A stretch of DNA of 41,914 nt from positions 1 to 41,914 of IMG/VR virus record IMGVR_UViG_3300018421_007524. One strand, written 5' to 3'. Below the pieces are notes generated by a model that was not told where the DNA came from, made no database searches, and saw only the letters and a program-made list of their open reading frames with translations. Positions 35,646 through 41,914 of the stretch are shown piece after piece (the first letter of the stretch is position 1; each line of letters begins with the position of its first letter). This DNA is from a virus. Both the position numbers and the translations under genes were made by a program.

Positions 35646-36597
35646 TAATATTATCAAACTTGGGCAATCTACATTATTAGAAACAGATTTATTTACAGTG
35701 TCTTGGATTTTAGGCAGATTTTGTAATTATAATTGTTCATATTGTTGGCCTTACGCTAGAAGTGATATTGTAGACTACCGGGAGCTAAAAATTTATATTG
35801 ATGCAATTACTAACATAAAAAAACAAGCAAATGAAAATGGTTTTAATAATTTCCATTTTAGTTTTAGTGGAGGAGAGCCTACTGCTTACAAAAATTTACT
35901 CAAGTTAATAGATTTTTATCAGTCTGATTCAACTCCTAACTATCAAAGTTTACACTTAACTACTAATTTATCTCCTGCAATAAAATGGTGGAATAAATTT
36001 GTAAAAAATACAAACAACTTGCATAGAATTAGCATAACGGCTAGTTTTCATGCAGAATTTGCTAATGAAGATGAATTTGCTGATAAATGTTTGTATCTTA
36101 TAGATAATAATATATTTGTTACAATAAATCAAGTAATGGTTCCAGAACAATTTGATTCCCTTTACGAAAGATGTGAAAGATTTTTTAAATTAGGGATAAA
36201 TGTAACTTTAAAGCCGCAATCAAATACTACAGCAACACAGATTGTTTCTGGATACACTGCTGATAATATTAAAAAAATGCAAACAGGATTTGTTCAACAA
36301 TGGAAAGGCTTAGAAATATCACAATTACATTTATATGATAAAGAAAATAAAAAATATTTGTTAGATCAAGCAGAACGGTTAAATACTTTTGGATTTAATA
36401 AATTTAAAGGTTGGAAATGTAATGCAGGTTATCAAGGAATTATAATCAAAAATACCGAAGTTAAAAGAAGTTATAGTTGCAAAGAACAAAATCTCGGCGA
36501 TATTGTAACAGGATTTAAAATAAATAATCGGCCAAATATATGTATTACAGATACTTGTGTAAGTAGTGCAGATAGTAAAATACCTAAAGAAAAATAA
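35617..36597 (+). CDS. Radical SAM enzyme
   Basis: The product is 326 aa. The cluster motif is C36-x3-C40-x2-C43 (RFCNYNCSYC), followed by FSFSGGEPTAYKN for SAM binding and HLTTNLS. Late cysteines (WKCNAGYQG, SYSCKEQ, ICITDTCV) are spaced like an auxiliary cluster site, perhaps a reduced SPASM or twitch domain. It lacks the N-terminal cysteine domain of the genes at 27447, 28807 and 31236. The start lies 29 bp inside the previous gene, and the stop shares one base with the next ATG (TAATG), so coupling is expected on both sides. The substrate is unknown. It opens the part of the operon with the SGNH-like, methyltransferase and peroxidase genes. Confidence 0.85.
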   Translation: MSNFQSIPFDNIIKLGQSTLLETDLFTVSWILGRFCNYNCSYCWPYARSDIVDYRELKIYIDAITNIKKQANENGFNNFHFSFSGGEPTAYKNLLKLIDFYQSDSTPNYQSLHLTTNLSPAIKWWNKFVKNTNNLHRISITASFHAEFANEDEFADKCLYLIDNNIFVTINQVMVPEQFDSLYERCERFFKLGINVTLKPQSNTTATQIVSGYTADNIKKMQTGFVQQWKGLEISQLHLYDKENKKYLLDQAERLNTFGFNKFKGWKCNAGYQGIIIKNTEVKRSYSCKEQNLGDIVTGFKINNRPNICITDTCVSSADSKIPKEK

Positions 36598-37394
36598 TGT
36601 TAACTAACAAACTTAAATTTCCTCTTATAGGACAGAAAACAAATAAGGATATATATACACCAAGACGCAACGAGCGAAAAATGGAAGGCATGAAAGATTT
36701 GTTAATAGTAGGTGACAGTTTTTGTTTATATAGAGAGAATGAGGATCATTGGCCATTTATAGTTGCTAAACAAGTTGCCCTAGATGAAGGAATAAAAGTC
36801 TCCAATTATAAAGAACTTATTCCAAGAGGTACGGGTTTACCAGGTAGAGCCTGGTGGGCTGTTAGAGAGCATTTATTAAAAGAGATAAAAATACATACTC
36901 CTAAAATTCTTATTATCTGTCATACCGATTTAAATCGATTAGCAAATGAAAAGAACTTGCCATTATCGCCTATAGAAGTTATAGATTATCTTAATACACG
37001 AAAGCAACATATTTACAAAGATGTTGATTTGAATTGGCTGCAAGCAGCAGGAAACTATTATAAGTATCTTTTTTCACCAGAATATCATCAATGGGCTGCT
37101 ATAAGATGGTATCTAGAATTAGATAACATATTGAAAACAACACCACGTATCGAAAAAATAATACATATCCATTGTTTTAATGCAGGTAGTGATTTTATTT
37201 GGCAGCATGGAATGACTATAAGAGATTCTTTGTGGCATTACTGCGAACAAGATCCTAAAATTGAAGTTAGTAATCATTTATCAATACAAGATAATAGATT
37301 GTTTGCAAGATTTATTTGTGATTTATTAAGCCCTTTTTCTTATCGCGACGGACATAATGTTTCAATGCGGTATCTTAGACCCTACCAGAAATAA
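36597..37394 (+). CDS. SGNH/GDSL hydrolase-like protein, copy 1
   Basis: The product is 265 aa from ATG 36597, which overlaps the previous stop by one base. Internal ATGs at 36681 and 36690 would better match the length of its paralog, so the first 28-31 residues may not be translated. LLIVGDSFCLYR holds the candidate nucleophile S41 in a GDS motif. PRGTGLPGRAWW and ICHTDLNRL follow where the Gly and Asn blocks of SGNH enzymes lie, and SNHLSIQDNRLFAR near the end may supply the His. The gene at 38467 repeats this pattern (VGDSFCAYR, GAGWW, HTDPNRL, NHFTISKNKRFAE). SGNH enzymes act as esterases or acyltransferases on glycans and lipids. The exact catalytic triad is not certain. Confidence 0.65.
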   Translation: MLTNKLKFPLIGQKTNKDIYTPRRNERKMEGMKDLLIVGDSFCLYRENEDHWPFIVAKQVALDEGIKVSNYKELIPRGTGLPGRAWWAVREHLLKEIKIHTPKILIICHTDLNRLANEKNLPLSPIEVIDYLNTRKQHIYKDVDLNWLQAAGNYYKYLFSPEYHQWAAIRWYLELDNILKTTPRIEKIIHIHCFNAGSDFIWQHGMTIRDSLWHYCEQDPKIEVSNHLSIQDNRLFARFICDLLSPFSYRDGHNVSMRYLRPYQK

Positions 37395-37999
37395 TGCAAA
37401 TCAAGATAGAAGATATATTATTTTGGATGGATGCTATTAGACAAAGCGATGATTGCTATAGAACTTTAGAATCTTTTTGGAAAGGACAAATTCGTAGTAA
37501 GATTTGGTTAATTGAAAATTTAAAGAAATATTGTAATAATACTCCACAAAATATTGTAATTTATGGCGGTTGGTATGGAGTTTTATCGTCTTTAATATTT
37601 AATAGTGACATAAATGTTAATAAGATTATAAGTGTAGATATTGATCCAGGTTGTAAAGATATAGCTACTTTAATGAATAAAAATTATGAAATAGAAGGTA
37701 GATTTGAAGCTGTAACAGCAGACATGGCTGTTTGCAATTATCCTGCAGATATTGTAATTAATACAAGTTGTGAACATATTAAACAAGATACTTACAATAC
37801 TTGGCTTAATTTGATAAGTAGTTCGTCTTTGATTGTTTTGCAAAGTAATAATTTTTTTAGTTTGGAAGAACACATAAGATGCTCTAAATCATTAAATGAA
37901 TTTGATAAAATATCTAACATATCAACTTTACTTAAAGATGAACTAGAAACAGAAAAATATACAAGATATATGATAATTGGTAAAAAAAATGTCTTTTGA
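37394..37999 (+). CDS. Class I SAM-dependent methyltransferase-like protein
   Basis: The product is 201 aa, and its start shares one base with the previous stop (TAATG). NIVIYGGWYGVLSSLIF is a motif I-like glycine loop, IISVDIDP is the motif II acidic strand end that would hold the ribose of SAM, and VTADMAV with DIVINTSCEHI follow as motifs III and IV. The small size and lack of extra domains fit a compact methyltransferase on a small molecule. It could alternatively be a non-catalytic Rossmann protein. It sits between an SGNH-like gene and a peroxidase-like gene, and the next start is 11 bp inside its end. No target-recognition domain of a DNA methylase is present. Confidence 0.7.
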   Translation: MQIKIEDILFWMDAIRQSDDCYRTLESFWKGQIRSKIWLIENLKKYCNNTPQNIVIYGGWYGVLSSLIFNSDINVNKIISVDIDPGCKDIATLMNKNYEIEGRFEAVTADMAVCNYPADIVINTSCEHIKQDTYNTWLNLISSSSLIVLQSNNFFSLEEHIRCSKSLNEFDKISNISTLLKDELETEKYTRYMIIGKKNVF

Positions 38000-38465
38000 A
38001 ACTTTTAAAAAAAATACATGGCAAGATAATAAAATTTTTGATACAGATATACCAAAATGTTTTGAAAAATACAATTTTTCGAATATATTGCTAGTAAATA
38101 CTGCAAGTAAGTGCGGGTTTACAAGACAATATGCTGATTTAGAAGCTTTGCATAATAATTACAAACAAAAAGATCTTTTAATAATAGCCCAGCCATCTAG
38201 TAATTTTAATAATCAAGAATTTGAAAATGATAGAGATATACAAGAGTTTTGTAAAACAACTTATAACATAACTTTTGAGATTTTGCCTAAGAAAAATGTA
38301 ATTGGATCTAATATTTCAGAATATTATCAGGAGATTTTTAATATTGTAAAAATTTCTCCTAAATGGAATTTCCATAAGTTTTTAATTAGGAAAAATGAAA
38401 ATAAAATTTATAGCTTTAACCATTTTACAGAAATATCAGAAATAGAAAAAATCTTAGAAAAATAA
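37989..38465 (+). CDS. Glutathione peroxidase-like thiol peroxidase
   Basis: The product is 158 aa from ATG 37989. A TTG four codons upstream is in frame but less likely. Family marks are VNTASKCGFTRQY, with peroxidatic C42, the segment AQPSSNFNNQEFEND, and the late KWNFHKFLI with Trp126-Asn127 of the catalytic set. In the usual form the second segment reads PSNQF or PCNQF. Here it is PSSNF, so the conserved Gln of the tetrad seems replaced by N72. C88 (EFCKT) is at the place where a resolving Cys is found in many thioredoxin-dependent members. It would reduce hydroperoxides in the infected cell. A phage copy inside a radical SAM operon is unusual, and protection of iron-sulfur enzymes is a possible reason. 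Confidence 0.82.
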   Translation: MSFETFKKNTWQDNKIFDTDIPKCFEKYNFSNILLVNTASKCGFTRQYADLEALHNNYKQKDLLIIAQPSSNFNNQEFENDRDIQEFCKTTYNITFEILPKKNVIGSNISEYYQEIFNIVKISPKWNFHKFLIRKNENKIYSFNHFTEISEIEKILEK

Positions 38466-38466
38466 T

Positions 38467-39129
38467 ATGAATAAAAACATATGTATTGTAGGCGACAGTT
38501 TTTGTGCTTATAGGAAAACAGAAAGACATTGGCCTTATTATTTAACAAAATTACTTTTCCCAGATGATAATGATCATGTACCTTTGGGCAATGGATTTTC
38601 AGGTGCAGGGTGGTGGTCTACAAGAAAGCAGTTAATTGACTGTTTAAATAACTACACTCCTAGTATTTTAATAATTATACATACTGATCCTAATAGATTA
38701 TGGAGTGATGAAAACTATCCTTTAAACAGTATGTCAACGTACGATGAGACTAAAAAATTTGCAAATAATATACCTCTAGGAGTATGGAATGCCACAAAAG
38801 ATTACTACAAACATTTATATTTTACTCCTTGGTGCGAATGGGCTGTAACACAATGGTATATAGAATTAGACGAAATAATTTCATCATATAAAACAATAGA
38901 AAAAGTTATACATTTTTATAGTTTTAAATATCCAACTAATAAAAAATTTCATACAGGCATCACAGTGTCCGAGGCATTATTTCAATTTGCCGATGACCAT
39001 CTTATAGGAGAAAATCAAATAGTGGAAAATCATTTTACTATATCAAAGAATAAACGGTTTGCTGAAAAAATTAAACTTTTACTCACAAATAAGTATGCAA
39101 CAAAAAAAGTAAGTGGTTTTCGATTATGA
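38467..39129 (+). CDS. SGNH/GDSL hydrolase-like protein, copy 2
   Basis: The product is 220 aa, starting one base after the previous stop. ICIVGDSFCAYR carries the candidate nucleophile S11. GNGFSGAGWW, IIHTDPNRLW, WYIELDEIISSYKTIEKVIHF and ENHFTISKNKRFAEKI align along the whole length with the protein at 36597, so the two are paralogs separated by two genes. It has no signal peptide and therefore acts in the cytoplasm unless carried in the virion. The probable role is ester formation or cleavage on the pathway product. The Asp of the triad is not obvious. Its stop overlaps the next ATG by 4 bp (ATGA). Confidence 0.65.
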   Translation: MNKNICIVGDSFCAYRKTERHWPYYLTKLLFPDDNDHVPLGNGFSGAGWWSTRKQLIDCLNNYTPSILIIIHTDPNRLWSDENYPLNSMSTYDETKKFANNIPLGVWNATKDYYKHLYFTPWCEWAVTQWYIELDEIISSYKTIEKVIHFYSFKYPTNKKFHTGITVSEALFQFADDHLIGENQIVENHFTISKNKRFAEKIKLLLTNKYATKKVSGFRL

Positions 39130-40667
39130 ATAAAATTATTTTTTTCTCTTTAACTGGTAAAAGATGGGAAAGAAATATTTGGTCTCATAGAGTGGCTACT
39201 TTTTTACGTACACAAGATTGGGATGCAGAAGTTGTTGATTTCACCTCATTTTGGCAAGAAGAGCAGTTACAGGCATTTGTAAAATCTAGAGTAAACAATA
39301 ATGTAGTAGCATTTGTATTTGCAACTTCATTTTTAAATCCTTATTCTGTTCATTTGAATCAATTTTTGTCTTGGTTAAAAACTACGTATCCAAACATCCC
39401 TATAGTAGTCGGTGGACAAAATGCACTTGTTACTTCTGCTGAACCTGTAGATTTTTGGATAGATAGTTATGGTGAAAATGCTCTGCTAAATTTATGCAGA
39501 TTTTTAATTGGAACAAAAACTACTCCGTTATTATTTGACACAAGAATAAAAGATAAAAAAGTTATAAGAGGCTTGCATGCTTATCCAAGTGCGCCATTAG
39601 AAAGTTATTTGATTGATTATGAAAAAAGAGATTTTTTAAAAGAATATGAGTGTCCGCAAGTAGAAACATCTAGAGGGTGTATGTTTCAATGCTCTTATTG
39701 TAATTTTCCAATATTAGGACAGGCGAAAGATGTAAGCATAAGTGCAGATGAATTTCAATTACAATTAAAATTGGGATACGACAAATGGGGTATTAAAAAT
39801 TGGAGATTTATAGATGAAACTTTTAATGATAGGCCTGAAAAAATAATAAAATATGCTGATGTAGTTGAAAAATTAAGTTTTACTCCTTGGTTTACAGGAT
39901 TTGCTAGAGGTGATTTAGTCGTTTTGCATAAGAAATATTGGGATGATTATTTAAGATTAGGCTTTTTAGGCCATTCTATGGGCATTGAAACATTTAGTAG
40001 TCCTGCTGGTAAATTAATTAGGAAAGGTATAGATCCTGATAGGTTAAAACAGGGGCTCTTAGACTTTCAAACATATACTGATAAGTATGCTCCTAGAAGG
40101 TATAGAGGACAAATAAATTTAATTTGTGGCTTGCCCTTAGAAACTGAAGAATCTTGGTATAACACATTAGAATGGCTTAATAGTAATTGGTTAAGACAAA
40201 GTTCAAGTGCATGGATTTTAGAAATATCCGAAGCAGGAATTGATCTTAGTAATGATAGTACATTTACAAGAGATTTAAAACACGCCGGAATAAAACAAAT
40301 GGAATCGAGTAGAGCTAATCCTGGATATGATGTTACTAGGAATGAAAAAGGACAAATTGTTTTCAAGAGTATTATAGGCGGCGGTGTAGGAACAACAAGG
40401 CTTGATAATATTGTTATTTGGGAACATAATGAAATGAATTGGTATAGAGCGCAAGAATTAGTAAAAGAATTTTATGATAAGAATAAAGGATTTAAAGGCA
40501 AACTTGCATGTAACCCTATACTTAGTGATAGATTATTTGTATACTATAAAACTACGGAATATGAAAGCATTTATGATAAATTAATAACAAAAATTGATAC
40601 GGCAGATGAAATTTTTATCAATTTTGTAAATGATTATATTGAAAATAAATTAAACTGGAAAGAATAA
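39126..40667 (+). CDS. Radical SAM enzyme with N-terminal B12-binding-type domain
   Basis: The product is 513 aa. Residues about 1-130 have the Rossmann-like pattern of cobalamin-binding radical SAM proteins: WSHRVATFLRTQDWDAEVVD, then IPIVVGGQNALV and VDFWIDSYGENALLNL. The radical SAM motif is C185-x3-C189-x2-C192 (SRGCMFQCSYC). RFIDETFN and GHSMGIETFS follow in positions usual for the class. A His that would bind cobalt from below is not obvious, so B12 dependence is inferred from the fold pattern only. Members of this class often methylate unreactive carbons or phosphinates. It overlaps the previous gene by 4 bp and the next by 1 bp. Confidence 0.82.
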   Translation: MNKIIFFSLTGKRWERNIWSHRVATFLRTQDWDAEVVDFTSFWQEEQLQAFVKSRVNNNVVAFVFATSFLNPYSVHLNQFLSWLKTTYPNIPIVVGGQNALVTSAEPVDFWIDSYGENALLNLCRFLIGTKTTPLLFDTRIKDKKVIRGLHAYPSAPLESYLIDYEKRDFLKEYECPQVETSRGCMFQCSYCNFPILGQAKDVSISADEFQLQLKLGYDKWGIKNWRFIDETFNDRPEKIIKYADVVEKLSFTPWFTGFARGDLVVLHKKYWDDYLRLGFLGHSMGIETFSSPAGKLIRKGIDPDRLKQGLLDFQTYTDKYAPRRYRGQINLICGLPLETEESWYNTLEWLNSNWLRQSSSAWILEISEAGIDLSNDSTFTRDLKHAGIKQMESSRANPGYDVTRNEKGQIVFKSIIGGGVGTTRLDNIVIWEHNEMNWYRAQELVKEFYDKNKGFKGKLACNPILSDRLFVYYKTTEYESIYDKLITKIDTADEIFINFVNDYIENKLNWKE

Positions 40668-41773
40668 TGTTTTCTTATGATAAATTAAAAATTGTAGAAT
40701 TAGAAATTACAAATAAATGTCAAGCTGCATGTCCGATGTGTCCACGGAATATTCATGGAGGAATAGAAAATAAAGAATTAAAATTGAATGATTGGTCTTT
40801 TAATGATTTTAAAGATATATTTACTAAAGATGTTGTAAATAAAATAGAAAATTTTACGTTTTGTGGTAATTTTGGAGATCCGTTGCTTAATACTGAATTA
40901 CTAGAAATTTTAGAATATATAAAAGAAAATAATCCCAGTACTTATGTTCATATTCATACAAACGGTAGTTTAAGAAATATTACTTGGTGGAAAAATTTAA
41001 TTTTATATTTACCTTATAATCATGATGTAACTTTCGCATTAGACGGCTTAGCTGATACAAATCATTTATATAGAGTAGATACTGATTTTAATAAAATAAT
41101 AGAAAATGCAAAGGCTTTTATAGCCTCAGGAGGTAATGCAAATTGGCAATTTATACTTTTTAAACACAATCAACATCAAATTGAACAAGCAGAATTGTTG
41201 TCAAAAAAAATTGGTTTTAAAAAATTTGTTTTAAAAAACACAAGAAGATTTACTACTAATAAATTTCCAGTGCTAGACAGGAAAGGTAATATTTCTCATT
41301 ATCTTGAACCTAATACTATTAATCCTATTCCTATTGTTACAAAAGATAATTTATTGTCTACAAAATTATTTTGGTCTACAATGCAAGAGTTGGATTGTTT
41401 TCCTATAAACACTAAAAGTATATTCATTGACGCTAATTTTACTGTTTTTCCGTGTTGCATATTAGCCAGCTGGGTATATACTAGTTTTGATGATAATATT
41501 TTTAAAAAATACAAAATTTATAACGAAAATACATCAGTAAATATTATAGGTCAAGAAATTAAAGACGAAGTGTTTGAATTAATAGAAAGTTTAGGAGGAT
41601 TTGATTTAATAAATTGTAAAAAAATGTCTTTAAAAAGTATAATCTCGTCTGAGACTTGGCAAAAATTATGGCACAATAAATGGAATTCAACAGGTATTAA
41701 ATCATGTAGTTTAATGTGCAATAAAAAAAGTCCTTTTATATCTTTAGAGGAACAAAAAGTAAAAAATGTTTAA
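40667..41773 (+). CDS. Radical SAM enzyme with C-terminal SPASM-like cysteines
   Basis: The product is 368 aa. The cluster motif is C18-x3-C22-x2-C25 (NKCQAACPMCPRN). CGNFGDP replaces GGEP as in the gene at 30014, and LADTNHLYR..TDFNKIIENA with FKHN.HQ is shared with it. C-terminal cysteines (DCFPIN, FPCCILAS, NCKKM, SCSLMC) suggest an auxiliary-cluster domain. The ATG shares one base with the previous stop, and the next gene begins 8 bp before its end with ATGTTTAA, the same junction as at 30014. The next gene repeats its N-terminus almost exactly (CPMCPRNIHGG), so this is the first of a tandem pair. The substrate is unknown. Confidence 0.87.
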   Translation: MFSYDKLKIVELEITNKCQAACPMCPRNIHGGIENKELKLNDWSFNDFKDIFTKDVVNKIENFTFCGNFGDPLLNTELLEILEYIKENNPSTYVHIHTNGSLRNITWWKNLILYLPYNHDVTFALDGLADTNHLYRVDTDFNKIIENAKAFIASGGNANWQFILFKHNQHQIEQAELLSKKIGFKKFVLKNTRRFTTNKFPVLDRKGNISHYLEPNTINPIPIVTKDNLLSTKLFWSTMQELDCFPINTKSIFIDANFTVFPCCILASWVYTSFDDNIFKKYKIYNENTSVNIIGQEIKDEVFELIESLGGFDLINCKKMSLKSIISSETWQKLWHNKWNSTGIKSCSLMCNKKSPFISLEEQKVKNV

Positions 41774-41914
41774 ATTTGCAGAATTAAAAAGTATACATAT
41801 TGAAATTTCAAATAATTGCCAAGCATCTTGCCCTATGTGTCCACGGAATATTCATGGAGGATTACCTAATAATAATATTAAAATACAAAATTGGACATTA
41901 TCTGAGTTTAAGAA
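41766..41914 (+). CDS. Radical SAM enzyme, N-terminal fragment (runs off window)
   Basis: The frame is open from ATG 41766 to the right edge, giving 49 complete codons. It begins MFKFAELKSIHIEIS and has the cluster motif NNCQASCPMCPRN followed by IHGG. This closely matches the start of the preceding gene, so it is a tandem paralog. Only the first part is in the window, and nothing can be said about its C-terminal domain. It shows that the radical SAM cluster extends further to the right. Confidence 0.82.
   Translation, partial: MFKFAELKSIHIEISNNCQASCPMCPRNIHGGLPNNNIKIQNWTLSEFK

Noticed and set aside
37394-37999. DNA methyltransferase for anti-restriction
   Set aside because: No DPPY-type or PCQ-type catalytic motif and no target-recognition region are present. 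The protein is too small and fits a small-molecule methyltransferase better.
1-41914. tRNA genes, CRISPR arrays, insertion sequences, att sites
   Set aside because: No cloverleaf-like segment, spaced direct-repeat array, transposase gene or terminal inverted repeats were seen. There is also no gene-free stretch longer than 65 bp in which they could sit.

Overview
The window looks like part of a large tailed-phage genome of the marine T4-like type (myovirus). The DNA is very A+T-rich by eye, genes abut or overlap, and almost everything lies on the + strand. The left third holds structural genes of the style seen in T4-like cyanophages and pelagiphages: a giant mosaic virion protein, then three tail-fibre paralogs that share one N-terminal domain, the first of which ends in a tail-collar domain. 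The low G+C content fits a phage of SAR11/Pelagibacter or another low-G+C marine bacterium. That host guess is inference, because no host marker gene is present.

Layout. (1) Bases 1-22455 are the late/structural region: a protein of more than 5,100 residues that is open at the left edge, a 204-residue protein, three fibre-like proteins (671, 640 and 505 aa) and a 303-aa protein. Late-promoter-like NATAAATA or TAAATA elements lie before two of these genes. (2) Bases 22456-22513 form a short control region with a near-consensus sigma70-type promoter (TTGACG, 17 bp, TATACT), an inverted repeat over the -10 box, and two copies of the 10-mer GATTAATCTA, whose first 8 bases are a palindrome. (3) Bases 22514-33055 are the first arm of an accessory operon: a small unknown gene, two GT-A-type glycosyltransferase-like genes, an unknown gene, a GT2-like gene, five radical SAM genes and a 2-oxoglutarate/Fe(II) oxygenase-like gene. 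One of the radical SAM genes is broken by an in-frame ochre codon. (4) Bases 33044-33694 carry the only minus-strand gene, an SDR-type oxidoreductase with its own late-promoter-like element. (5) Bases 33759-41914 are the second arm: a repeat-containing GT-like protein, a radical SAM gene, an SGNH-like gene, a SAM-methyltransferase-like gene, a glutathione peroxidase-like gene, a second SGNH-like gene, a radical SAM gene with a B12-binding-type N-terminus, and two tandem radical SAM genes. The last of these runs off the right edge.

The striking content is nine radical SAM genes in about 16 kb, in at least three architectures (N-terminal twitch-like cysteine domain, C-terminal SPASM-like cysteines, B12-binding). 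They are translationally coupled to glycosyltransferase-like, methyltransferase, oxygenase, SDR, SGNH and peroxidase genes. This looks like a phage-borne biosynthetic or modification pathway. The substrate could be a surface glycan, the neighbouring tail fibres, a small molecule or a peptide, and the sequence does not decide between these. The cluster continues past the right edge.
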